A DNA stretch of 64,000 nucleotides from Desulfurococcales archaeon (GTDB lineage Archaea; Thermoproteota; Thermoprotei_A; Sulfolobales; Ignisphaeraceae), in NCBI GenBank assembly GCA_028276605.1, contig JAPYWC010000001.1:1-64000 (forward strand), in the 5' to 3' direction. The notes beneath the pieces are model-generated. The model did not search any database, had not been told where the DNA came from, and saw only the letters and a program-made list of their open reading frames with translations. This document shows, one piece after another, positions 18,328 to 27,079 of this stretch; the stretch's first letter is position 1, and each line of letters opens with the position of its first letter. The position numbers and the translations under genes are program-made.

Positions 18328-19215
18328 ATGACGGAATACCAAACCTATGCTCTCTCATCAATAACATTACAAAATGTAGAGAAAGTTCCACTAGCTTTTT
18401 GTGCTCCTGGAGGATTAGCAATAAGTTTAATTTTTATTGAATGCCCTCTTCAATGTGAAGAATGCCCTTGGGAAGCGCATTTATCTCGTAGAAGTGCTGT
18501 AACACTAAACATAGATCATGCTCAAATATTGGATTTGATTCATAGGTTCTCCCCTGATATTGTGATGCTCCATGGAGGTGAACCATACAACCAGAGAAAT
18601 GTGAAGAAACTTATAGAGACCCTTCGCAAGCATATTCATTCCTGCATAGGTATTAAGGCGAACATCCCATTCGTTTTCTCATCGCTAGACAACTTTAATG
18701 AAATTCTACAACATATTGATCTAATTCTTTTTGAAGTTACAGATAAAATTGCTGAACATTATTTAATAAAGGAAAATGATTTGAAAGTCGTTAGGAGCTT
18801 CCTAGAAAAACTTTATGATTATGGAAAGCAAATAGAGTTCGTAGCTGTAATTAAAAATGAGAACTCTATTGATCCAATAATCAGGTTCGTTTCTTCATTA
18901 AGTGAAACTCTTACAAGATTCTTGATCCCGTTTAACATAATATTTTCAGAGAATATTTCTTTTGATAAAAAGATCAACATCGTTGACAGTATTCGTAAAC
19001 TCAATGTGATTGTTCAAGCACCTCTAGAGCCTTCTACTGAGTTAGCATCAACATTTTGCGTCTCGTGCAAAAACCCAATTATTGTTAGACAAGGAGGGTT
19101 TTTAATAAGGGGTGCTGTAGATCAAGGAAAATGTAAGTACTGCGGCTTTAGATATACCAATATAAGACCTGCTAAGAGAATTATGAAGAGACCTATAGAG
19201 CTGCAGTTAATGTAG
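18328..19215 (+). CDS. Radical SAM protein with C-terminal zinc ribbon, function unknown
   Basis: The CxxxCxxC cluster site is at C39, C43 and C46 (ECPLQCEECPW), followed by the SAM-binding GGEP motif in MLHGGEPYNQ near residue 87. The C-terminal 50 residues hold two CxxC pairs (FCVSC, CKYCGFRY), which suggests a zinc site rather than an auxiliary Fe-S cluster. The distant relatives are pyruvate formate-lyase activase-like radical SAM enzymes. No glycyl-radical partner or other obvious substrate gene is adjacent. ATG at 18328 is preferred over the GTG one codon earlier. Confidence 0.78.
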   Translation: MTEYQTYALSSITLQNVEKVPLAFCAPGGLAISLIFIECPLQCEECPWEAHLSRRSAVTLNIDHAQILDLIHRFSPDIVMLHGGEPYNQRNVKKLIETLRKHIHSCIGIKANIPFVFSSLDNFNEILQHIDLILFEVTDKIAEHYLIKENDLKVVRSFLEKLYDYGKQIEFVAVIKNENSIDPIIRFVSSLSETLTRFLIPFNIIFSENISFDKKINIVDSIRKLNVIVQAPLEPSTELASTFCVSCKNPIIVRQGGFLIRGAVDQGKCKYCGFRYTNIRPAKRIMKRPIELQLM

Positions 19216-19277
19216 ATGTGGCTTATATTTTCAAATTGCTTCAAGGAGCATAAAATGGAAAAAGTTTTGTTTTAGAC

Positions 19278-21446
19278 TTAAACTCCGAAGAGTATAAATG
19301 GGACTATTACACTTGATGATACTGCCATAACTTTAATCATGATGTTTATTGCAGGTCCTGCAGCATCCTTTAAGGGATCTCCGACTGTATCTCCTACAAC
19401 AGTTGCTTTATGGGTTTCAGTACCCTTTCCACCTAAGTTTCCAGCTTCAACATACTTTTTGGCGTTATCCCATGTGTTTCCAACATTTCCTTGGAATAGC
19501 CCTAGTAGGAGTCCCGAAGCTATGGAGCCTAGCAATACTCCTCCCAGTAATGCTCCTGCAGGACGCCAATCACCTAATAAAGGCCCTATCAATGCTAGTA
19601 CTATTGGTGTCAGTAGGGCTAGTAATCCCGGTGCAATGAGTCTTCTAAGTGCATAGTATGTAACTATTTGTACCGCTCTCTCATAGTCTGGTCTTTCCTT
19701 CCACTCGAGTATGCCTGGTTTTTCTTTGAATTGCCTCCTTATCTCATCTACAAGTTTTCCAGCAGCAGCAGTTACAGCCTGTATAATCATGGCAACAAAT
19801 AGTGCCACCATTACAACCCCTATTATTATTCCTCCTATGAAGTATGGAGCTAGATATGGATTTCCAGCATTAAATATGGTTTGCATTACTTCTTCAACCT
19901 TCATTCCGCCTCGCGTTGCTAATACACTTGCGAAGCTGAATAACAATGCTAGCGCTGTTAATGCTGCAGATCCTATTGCATAGCCTTTGGATATAGACTT
20001 CATTGTATTTCCTGCTGAGTCTAGTAGATCAGCCTTTGACCTTATTTCTTCTCCATAGCCAGCTTGCTCAGCTAAACCTGCTACATTGTCAACTATGGGT
20101 CCGTATGCATCAGCAGAGACTATTACTGGTGATACAGAGAGCATCCCAGTACCTGCAAGAGCTACTGAGTATATTCCTGCAAGTAAAGGTTCTGTTGCGT
20201 TCAAACTTGAACCAACTATGTAAGCACCTATAGTTGCTAATGCTATGGCTACGCTTGGTGCGAAGGTGCTGTAGAACCCCATGGACAAGCCGCTTAGTAT
20301 CGTAAGTGCAGGTCCGAATTGTGAGCTTCTTGCAACAATTTTAACTGGTGTATACTGTGGTGATGTGAAGTAATCTGATGTAAAGCCCACTACTGCACCA
20401 GCTACAAGACCCAGTATGCTAACAATCAGGGCTGGCATTGCTGTTGGTATGCTTAGTGCCGTTATACCAGCATTTACTGCAGCAGTTAGCAGTATTGTTA
20501 GTGCTGAGGTTAAAGTAAGGGTTCTGCCTGGGTGTTCCAAGGGTGAGACTGCTACGAATTGTGATGTGATTAATGCTGTTAGGAGTGCTACTGCTGAGAA
20601 GAGAACTGGGTAAGCTATTAATGTGGCGTTATTGATCATTGCGGCTATAACCATTGGTGCTATCATTCCCTCTACATATGATTCAAAGAGATCTGCACCC
20701 ATCCCTGCACAGTCGCCTACATTGTCACCTACATTGTCAGCAATAACCCCCGGATTTCTTGGATCATCTTCTGGGATACCTACCTCTACCTTTCCAACAA
20801 GATCTGCCCCTATATCAGCTGCTTTGGTGTATATTCCTCCTCCAACCCTAGCGAAGAGAGCAGCGGTACTAGCGCCAAATGCGTAGCTAAGAAGTATGGT
20901 TGTAGCTTTAATAGAATCTGAAAATCCGTTGAACGCAATGAAAAGTCCTGCGGTTCCTAGCAAACCTATGCCGCCTACAAGAAATCCTGTTACAGAACCT
21001 CCCCTGAACGCTAAGGTTAGAGCAGATTTTAGACCCTTCTTATTCAATACGTTGAGAACCCTAATATTGGTTAGTATAGCTGTATACATTCCGACAACGC
21101 TTACAGTAGCAGAGCTAAGACCTCCCAACAAATAGGCTAAACCCATGTATAGCACTGTACTATTGCTTAATACAGCTCCTAGTAGCATTAAAACTATAGT
21201 AATTATAGATATTATTGAGAGGATGATTGTATACTGAGCCCTAATATACGCAATAGCAGCGCTTCGAATATATTCATGAATTTGGTAAGCTCGTTTTGCT
21301 TCATCGGTTGATGTATCAATTTTAATTCGGAGAATGCTTAGGATCACTGCTATGACATAGATTATGCCAAGTGCTCCGCTTACCATACCAAGCAACATGC
21401 TGGTCTCCAATATCATGTCATGATCGCCTTTTCCTTCGACATTCAC
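19278..21446 (-). CDS. hppA: Membrane-bound proton-pumping pyrophosphatase
   Basis: The enzyme couples pyrophosphate hydrolysis to ion export. The 722-aa chain has about 16 hydrophobic segments and the catalytic loops IPEDDPRNPGVIADNVGDNVGD and GGKGTETHKATVVGDTVGDP (partial quotes of the Asp-rich sites). The residue deciding K+ dependence is Lys in GNTMKS, pointing to the K+-independent, H+-pumping class. It would use PPi released by the anabolic genes nearby. Single-gene unit. Confidence 0.95.
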   Translation of the reverse strand: MNVEGKGDHDMILETSMLLGMVSGALGIIYVIAVILSILRIKIDTSTDEAKRAYQIHEYIRSAAIAYIRAQYTIILSIISIITIVLMLLGAVLSNSTVLYMGLAYLLGGLSSATVSVVGMYTAILTNIRVLNVLNKKGLKSALTLAFRGGSVTGFLVGGIGLLGTAGLFIAFNGFSDSIKATTILLSYAFGASTAALFARVGGGIYTKAADIGADLVGKVEVGIPEDDPRNPGVIADNVGDNVGDCAGMGADLFESYVEGMIAPMVIAAMINNATLIAYPVLFSAVALLTALITSQFVAVSPLEHPGRTLTLTSALTILLTAAVNAGITALSIPTAMPALIVSILGLVAGAVVGFTSDYFTSPQYTPVKIVARSSQFGPALTILSGLSMGFYSTFAPSVAIALATIGAYIVGSSLNATEPLLAGIYSVALAGTGMLSVSPVIVSADAYGPIVDNVAGLAEQAGYGEEIRSKADLLDSAGNTMKSISKGYAIGSAALTALALLFSFASVLATRGGMKVEEVMQTIFNAGNPYLAPYFIGGIIIGVVMVALFVAMIIQAVTAAAGKLVDEIRRQFKEKPGILEWKERPDYERAVQIVTYYALRRLIAPGLLALLTPIVLALIGPLLGDWRPAGALLGGVLLGSIASGLLLGLFQGNVGNTWDNAKKYVEAGNLGGKGTETHKATVVGDTVGDPLKDAAGPAINIMIKVMAVSSSVIVPFILFGV

Positions 21447-21600
21447 ATCCTAGTTTAAGTTTAAAGTATAAAGTAAGAAAGGAAATAAACATTCATTAAA
21501 ACATTTGGTATTCATGAAAGACAGCTACATTCTTTTATGCAGAGGCGGTAATATTTTAGTACCGCGCTACACGAGTAAATATTAGCATGAACAGGCATCA

Positions 21601-21678
21601 GGGCCCGTAGCTCAGCCAGGACAGAGCGCCGGCCTGCGGAGCCGGTGGTCCGGGGTTCAAATCCCCGCGGGCCCGCCA
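21601..21678 (+). tRNA. tRNA-Arg (GCG)
   Basis: Acceptor GGGCCCG/CGGGCCC, anticodon stem CCGGC/GCCGG with loop CTGCGGA (anticodon GCG), and T arm CGGGG-TTCAAAT-CCCCG all pair. The discriminator is G and CCA is encoded. It differs from the tRNA-Arg at 61559 by only one D-loop base and the first anticodon base. Confidence 0.95.
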
Positions 21679-21810
21679 CAAACTAAGTGCAATAAATATT
21701 GGTATAATTCATGTAATTAGTGTTGCAATGAAGACTTATTACTCTCTCTTAATTACTTTTGAATTTAATGATGTTGTTATTCAAGAATAAAATGATTAGA
21801 GGGTTGATGC

Positions 21811-23352
21811 TTGAAAGGGCAGATAGTTAGTGTTACTATGGAGATAGCTTTAGAAGGTTCGGCCAATTTTGCAGGTGGTTTGGGGGTTTTAGAGGCTGAC
21901 AAGTTTTATGGTGCAGCAAGGCTTGGGTTGCCATACACCGTTATAACTCCTTTCTATCCTAATGGCTATGTTGATTGGGATTACGGTGTTAGAGGTAAGC
22001 TAGTTGAAGTGAGGCATAGGCATTCACTAAGTTTTCTGAGCAAGCTAAGGTATTTGAGGAGTATTGAAGTTAGGAAAAAAGATGGGGGTCTCTTGGCGGA
22101 GGCTGACATATATGAATTTAGCTATGGTTCAGCACGTGTGTTATTCTATAGAATAAAGAGACCTTTAACTGTAGCTAGACTATTTAGGTACTTATATAGG
22201 CATCATCACGATGAGTGCACATACTACATAACAGCAGCCGCTGTGGCTAGCGAAATCATAAAGAAGGTGCTTGCTGGTGAAGGTATTAGTGTTGTTGATG
22301 TGCAGGAGGCACACCTAGCGTTAGTACCGTATTTACTACCGACTAGTGTTAGAACTAGGTTTATCACTCATACACCAGGCCCCTGGGGCCATCCAAAACT
22401 GTGTAAGGATGCAGAAGAGATTCTAGGAATATCGCTACCCAATGTAAAAACCATGACAGAAGCTGCGATGGAGATCGTTGAGAAGGTATTTACGGTATCT
22501 AAAAAGCATTTTGAGGTCACAAAGATGTTCTTCCCCAAATACATCGAAAAAATGAGTTACATAACTAATGCTGTTGATTTGGATAGATGGCAAAGAATAA
22601 AGAAAGATCCAGGCTCATCGGAGGAGCTAAGAAAAATTCATGAAGGATTTAAACAAGAGCTCAGCTCAATCATTAGAGCTTTAAGTGGAAAATCTGTAGG
22701 AGATAAACTGATAGTTTCATGGGTAAGAAGGATAGTTAAATACAAGAGGCCATACTTTATAGAATGGCTTGTTGAGGAAAATGGCGACTTAAAGGATAGG
22801 ATATTCATTGTTGTTTCAGGTAAACCTCATCCCAATGATGAATGGGGTAAAGAAATGGCAGCAATATTTAGTAGGTATAGCAGAGCCTTACCTAACTTCT
22901 TCTACTATCCAAGCTATGGAATAGAATTTGCATACTATGCTCTATCATCCAGTGATCTCCTCCTATTCACACCCTTTAGCTGTTGGGAGGCTAGTGGAAC
23001 TAGTATGATGAAGGCGGGAGCTAATGGAGTTCCAACACTCTCATCTCGCGATGGAGCGAGCTTAGAACTTATAGTTGATGGTGTTAATGGGTGGTTCTTT
23101 GGAAAAGAATTAACTGAGTTCATAGATATTGAAAGTGAGGAAGCAAGAAGGATAGATGAAGATGATTATAGAGACTTCGTGAAGAAACTTGAGTACATTA
23201 TTGACCTCTATGAAAGGGATAAGACAAAGTATTATGAAATAGCATATAACGCCTACAAAACCTTTACACCTGTCGTTGACATAGCTAGACTACTAAAACA
23301 ATATTATCCAGAGTTCTTTCCAAATAGACCAGAAGACAAGCAAACAAAGTGA
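21811..23352 (+). CDS. GT-B alpha-glucan phosphorylase/glycogen synthase-like enzyme
   Basis: This 513-aa glycosyltransferase probably acts on storage glucan. The N-terminus (MEIALEGSANFAGGLGVLEA, residues 10-29) and FITHTPGPWGHPKL (184-197) recall GT35 phosphorylases. The C-terminal EASGTSMMKAGANGVPTLS (393-411) has the lysine position of the phosphorylase PLP site, whereas archaeal relatives are often annotated as starch/glycogen synthase. It is shorter than true phosphorylases, so the exact reaction is unsure. The start is TTG. An unknown gene, galT and galK follow in line. Confidence 0.68.
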   Translation: MKGQIVSVTMEIALEGSANFAGGLGVLEADKFYGAARLGLPYTVITPFYPNGYVDWDYGVRGKLVEVRHRHSLSFLSKLRYLRSIEVRKKDGGLLAEADIYEFSYGSARVLFYRIKRPLTVARLFRYLYRHHHDECTYYITAAAVASEIIKKVLAGEGISVVDVQEAHLALVPYLLPTSVRTRFITHTPGPWGHPKLCKDAEEILGISLPNVKTMTEAAMEIVEKVFTVSKKHFEVTKMFFPKYIEKMSYITNAVDLDRWQRIKKDPGSSEELRKIHEGFKQELSSIIRALSGKSVGDKLIVSWVRRIVKYKRPYFIEWLVEENGDLKDRIFIVVSGKPHPNDEWGKEMAAIFSRYSRALPNFFYYPSYGIEFAYYALSSSDLLLFTPFSCWEASGTSMMKAGANGVPTLSSRDGASLELIVDGVNGWFFGKELTEFIDIESEEARRIDEDDYRDFVKKLEYIIDLYERDKTKYYEIAYNAYKTFTPVVDIARLLKQYYPEFFPNRPEDKQTK

Positions 23353-23516
23353 TATGCCAATAGCATAGTGTAGACAAAAGGTGTTATCTTAATTCAACGC
23401 TTTTATAATTTAGTTCAGTAATTTTTATTGTTTATGCATCACCATTTCTTTCCTACTTGGCGCTGCTCTCTCTTATAATTGTACCTTCAGAATGTTACTG
23501 TATGCGGTGAGGAAGT

Positions 23517-24152
23517 GTGACCAGCATTGAAAACTCATATATAGATTATCTCTATAGAGAATTAGGTTCTCTAGCTAACCATCTACTAAGTATAAAGCCT
23601 GGTGATATAATTCTTAGAAATACGACTAAACTTAATTTGTTCGATCATGAACATGTTGTTTTATGGCACAATTTCTTATTAAACATCTTTGACCCTAGTT
23701 TAACAGGAAAGCCTTGTGCACTCATACTACCTTGTTCTCGTATAAAGCCTTATAGACTTTCCCCCCTACACAGAATTGTTGACATGCAAATAGAGAAACA
23801 TATTGCGCATAACATCATTCAAGTCTATATTCTATCAGAGCCCATGTTGCTAGTTCCAAGAGAACTTGACATTTACTATCCTTTTGCTAACTATGATTAT
23901 CCGACATATGAGTTAAACAATGTATACAGAGAGAAATTTATTTACCTATTGTCCAAAGTGTTGCCAAAGCTTTCGTATCATCGTTACATTGCAGCCTTTT
24001 TACCTCAACACCACTACTCAATACTTATTGATGCATTGAATAGGTGTGGACAGTGTTTAAGCATTGAATTATTCAGGTACGGAAAGAAAGCTTTTGAGGC
24101 AGCAGCTTTGGTGACAAGGCATGTTATTGAACGGTGCAAAACAAACATTTAG
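23517..24152 (+). CDS. Stand-alone ArcS-core (DUF5591) protein
   Basis: Residues 72-85 read PCSRIKPYRLSPLH, an exact fit to the pattern PC-x3-KPY-x2-S-x2-H that marks the catalytic core of archaeosine synthase ArcS. The block ILSEPMLLVPRELDIYYPFANYD also fits that domain. Euryarchaeal ArcS has extra TGT-like and PUA domains; here the 211-aa protein is the core alone. A role in archaeosine or another RNA base is inferred. It has a GTG start with ggtgagg before it, and sits oddly between sugar genes. Confidence 0.72.
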   Translation: MTSIENSYIDYLYRELGSLANHLLSIKPGDIILRNTTKLNLFDHEHVVLWHNFLLNIFDPSLTGKPCALILPCSRIKPYRLSPLHRIVDMQIEKHIAHNIIQVYILSEPMLLVPRELDIYYPFANYDYPTYELNNVYREKFIYLLSKVLPKLSYHRYIAAFLPQHHYSILIDALNRCGQCLSIELFRYGKKAFEAAALVTRHVIERCKTNI

Positions 24153-24213
24153 CCTGCATTAATAGCATATACCACTGAATATCATCTAAGTTCTGTTAAA
24201 GGAGTGATCTATA

Positions 24214-25197
24214 TTGGAAAGCAGAAAACTTGTTATGGAACTGCGTTGGGATCCGATACTTGGCGAATGGGTTATGGTATCAAACATACGTAGTTTTAGA
24301 CCTTGGCAACCAACAACGTTTTGCCCGTTTTGTCCGGGTACGGAGGAAACGGGATATGGCTGGAAAGCTCTTATAGTTGAAAATAAATACCCTATGCTTA
24401 CTGAAGAGCCTCCTGAGCCTACAAAACATAGATTTTATAAAACGCAAAAAGCTTATGGAAAATGTTATGTGGTTATAGAGACACCGCTGCATGATATTGA
24501 CGATCTCAGCGATTTACCGGAAGAGCAAATAGCTTATGTTATTAACCTAATCATTGAAAAGCAGAAAGAAATAATGGATAAAGAGTTCGTAGAGTATTTT
24601 CTGTGGTTTAGAAATAAAGGCAGAGAGATAGGTGTCTCATTAACGCATCCGCATAGTCAGATATATGTTTTGCCTTTCACTCCCATAAAAATTTTGAGAG
24701 AGATGGAAAATGCCAAAAACTATTGGAAGGAAAACAATTCCTGTATTTTTTGCAAGATTATTGAGGTAGAGAAAGAGGATGGAATTAGGGTGTTATTGGA
24801 GAACAGGGATTGGATAGCTTTTATGCCGTTCTACGCGCATTGGCCATTTGAGATTCACATATATCCTAAGAGGCATTTGCAACTCCTTACAGAATTAACG
24901 CAAGGTGAGGTAGGCTCGTTGGCGCAAATCCTGAAGTACAGTCTTTGTGGTTTGAAGAGGGTGTTTTCAAAGCCTATGCCTTACATAATGGTTTTGCATC
25001 AAGCCCCCTTAAAGGGGTCACACCCATACTATCACTTACATATAGAGATCTACGGTTTTCTGCGCGATGAAGGTAAGCTTAAGTATGCAGCTGGTATGGA
25101 AACAGGAGGAGGTAACTTTACTTATGATGCTGTACCAGAAGAGAATGCAAGTAAGCTTAGGGCAAAGATCAATGAATGCGTTAATAGTGCAAAGTAG
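24214..25197 (+). CDS. galT: Galactose-1-phosphate uridylyltransferase
   Basis: GalT exchanges UMP between UDP-glucose and galactose 1-phosphate. The active site THPHSQIYVLPF (HPH at residues 145-147) is intact, as is the second-domain HxH region HYHLHIEIYGF. Zinc-type cysteines FCPFC (37-40) and CIFC (about 179-182) are present. The start is TTG with ggagtga as ribosome binding site. galK follows after 47 nt, giving a Leloir pair. Confidence 0.93.
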   Translation: MESRKLVMELRWDPILGEWVMVSNIRSFRPWQPTTFCPFCPGTEETGYGWKALIVENKYPMLTEEPPEPTKHRFYKTQKAYGKCYVVIETPLHDIDDLSDLPEEQIAYVINLIIEKQKEIMDKEFVEYFLWFRNKGREIGVSLTHPHSQIYVLPFTPIKILREMENAKNYWKENNSCIFCKIIEVEKEDGIRVLLENRDWIAFMPFYAHWPFEIHIYPKRHLQLLTELTQGEVGSLAQILKYSLCGLKRVFSKPMPYIMVLHQAPLKGSHPYYHLHIEIYGFLRDEGKLKYAAGMETGGGNFTYDAVPEENASKLRAKINECVNSAK

Positions 25198-25244
25198 GAA
25201 TTAAATTTCTTTCTTCATTTACAACATTTAACCAAACTAAATAC

Positions 25245-26555
25245 ATGTATAGGATTAGAAATCGGATTAAACATGCGAAGGTGTTGTATACTATGAGTCA
25301 TCATATGCTTAATACTGTAATCAATGAATTCAAGAAAATGTATGGAGAAGAACCCGAGGTTGTATGTTCAGCACCAGGACGTTTAGATTTCCTAAATACG
25401 CATCAAGATTATAAGGGGCTTCCTGTAGTTTCTGTGGCAATTAATTTACGTACTTATGTAGCATTAAAGAGGCTTAACGAGAGTAAGGTTCGTATAGCTT
25501 CAGGTAATTTACTCGATGAAGGTGCAGAGTATATTGATGAATTCGACGTTGTGGAAAACGAGCTAGAGTCAAAATATAAATGGTTTGGTAATTATGTGAG
25601 GGCAGCTATAATAGCTTTGAGACAGGCAGGCTATAAGGTTGGGGGCTTCATTGGGTGGATCAGGAGTGAAGTCCCTATTGCGGCTGGTCTAGGCAGTAGT
25701 GGAACACTATTGGTGTCTATAATTACAGCATTGAACAAGCTTTTTAATTTACAGTTAAGCGTTAAAGATATTGCAGAGCTTGCATACATAGCTGAGCATG
25801 ACATCATGAGAATACCTTGCGGTAGACTTGATCAGTACGCATCAGCTTTCGGAGGCGTTGCACTAATTGAAACCATTCCACCGTATAATGTAGAGGTTTT
25901 GAAGTGGAGTGGAGGAGTTTTTGCGGTTATTGATAGCGGAATAAAGCATAGCACGGCAGAAATACATCCACAGAGGCAGAGAGAAATCGAGGAAGGGTTA
26001 AGAAAACTTATGGAAGTAGCTCCTCCAAATTTAAGGAAACTTCTAGGCTATCGCTATTGGGAACCCCAATGGCGTGAACTAAAGCTTGAAATGCTCCAGC
26101 CCTATCTTAACTTACTAGACGAGAAAGCGAGAAATAGAATAGTATATACAATTAAAGCTCATCGCTCAACAATGCTCGCTGTAAAAATTTTAAAGGGATT
26201 AGAGGTAACGGAGCAGGAAATCATATCTGCTTTGGAAGTAGACCCTATAAAAGCTAAAGAGCTGTACCTAGCAGGTCGTCAAGCACTAATAGGTTATGTG
26301 ATGACATACCAGCACAAACTTCTAAGTAATTTATATGAGGTTAGCTTACCTGAACTGGATAACATAGTAAATGCATTCATTGAAAATGGAGCATATGGAG
26401 CAAAACTTTCTGGAGCAGGATTAGGAGGCTGTGTAATTGCATTATTCAGTAATGAGGAAAAGGCAGAGAAAGCTATTGAAGACATACTCTCAAAAGGGCT
26501 AGGAAAACAAGGATGGGTTGTGAAAGTAGATATTGGTGCAACCTGTCACATGTAG
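25245..26555 (+). CDS. galK: Galactokinase (GHMP family)
   Basis: It phosphorylates galactose at C1. The GHMP features are the N-terminal APGRLDFLNTHQDYKGLPV, the phosphate loop VPIAAGLGSSGTLLVSIITA and the C-terminal AKLSGAGLGGCVIALF. The usual GRVNLIGEHTDY signature is modified to GRLDFLNTHQDY, so the exact hexose specificity is less certain. The first 16 residues look non-conserved; ATG at 25293 may be the real start. It probably works with galT just upstream. Confidence 0.86.
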   Translation: MYRIRNRIKHAKVLYTMSHHMLNTVINEFKKMYGEEPEVVCSAPGRLDFLNTHQDYKGLPVVSVAINLRTYVALKRLNESKVRIASGNLLDEGAEYIDEFDVVENELESKYKWFGNYVRAAIIALRQAGYKVGGFIGWIRSEVPIAAGLGSSGTLLVSIITALNKLFNLQLSVKDIAELAYIAEHDIMRIPCGRLDQYASAFGGVALIETIPPYNVEVLKWSGGVFAVIDSGIKHSTAEIHPQRQREIEEGLRKLMEVAPPNLRKLLGYRYWEPQWRELKLEMLQPYLNLLDEKARNRIVYTIKAHRSTMLAVKILKGLEVTEQEIISALEVDPIKAKELYLAGRQALIGYVMTYQHKLLSNLYEVSLPELDNIVNAFIENGAYGAKLSGAGLGGCVIALFSNEEKAEKAIEDILSKGLGKQGWVVKVDIGATCHM

Positions 26556-26874
26556 AAAAATCTATTACTTAATGTACTTAATGTAATAATGCAGAGCTCT
26601 AAATTTCATTTCAATCCTATTCAATCCTATCCATTATAGGAAATATTATACTGCATTACGAAAATTCAAGTTATTGTTTTATCATTTATTAGAGTTTTGA
26701 TGTGACGTAATGAGGTCTAGATCAGGTTTTTGGTTATGGGGATACATTAATTTGAATACAATGCAATGTTTTATGGTGCCAGCGATTCAAGATGAAATGT
26801 TGGTTCATGATCATAAAATCTTATAAATCTTTAACTTAACTAAAGTTAATACAGATTTAGCACTAGAGGTAAGT
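26556..26874. other. Intergenic gap with two small tandem duplications
   Basis: The gap holds two exact tandem repeats: tacttaatg twice at 26566-26583 and tcaatcctat twice at 26611-26630. A TATA box (cttataaat, 26820-26828) probably serves tRNA-Gln, and a 7-bp inverted repeat ttaactt/aagttaa follows at 26831-26849. No gene is recognisable. Confidence 0.5.
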
Positions 26875-26950
26875 AGCCGGGTCGTCTAGCGGCCAAGGAT
26901 GCGGGGCTTTGGCCCCCGTGACCGGGGTTCGAATCCCCGCCCGGCTACCA
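26875..26950 (+). tRNA. tRNA-Gln (TTG)
   Basis: Acceptor AGCCGGG/CCCGGCT, anticodon stem CGGGG/CCCCG with loop CTTTGGC (anticodon UUG), and T arm CGGGG-TTCGAAT-CCCCG pair fully. The discriminator is A and CCA is encoded. No intron is present. Confidence 0.95.
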
Positions 26951-26979
26951 GTATTACATTCTTGACTTGAATAAAGATC

Positions 26980-27035
26980 AGATGATGAGCAGAGGGTCTC
27001 ATGACATAGATGAAGAAAGCCGGAAATGCTGAACA
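26980..27035 (+). ncRNA. Candidate box C/D sRNA
   Basis: An ATGATGA C box (26982-26988) and a CTGA D box (27029-27032) are 51 nt apart end to end. Between them a weaker D'-like ATGA (27001-27004) and C'-like AGATGA (27008-27013) lie three bases apart. This leaves guides of 12 and 15 nt, matching the compact archaeal design. The gap lies between tRNA-Gln and trm5. Target not identified. Confidence 0.42.
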
Positions 27036-27079
27036 TCATTTTGCGTAGTTAAAATCACAGTAATTTAATGTGACGGTCT

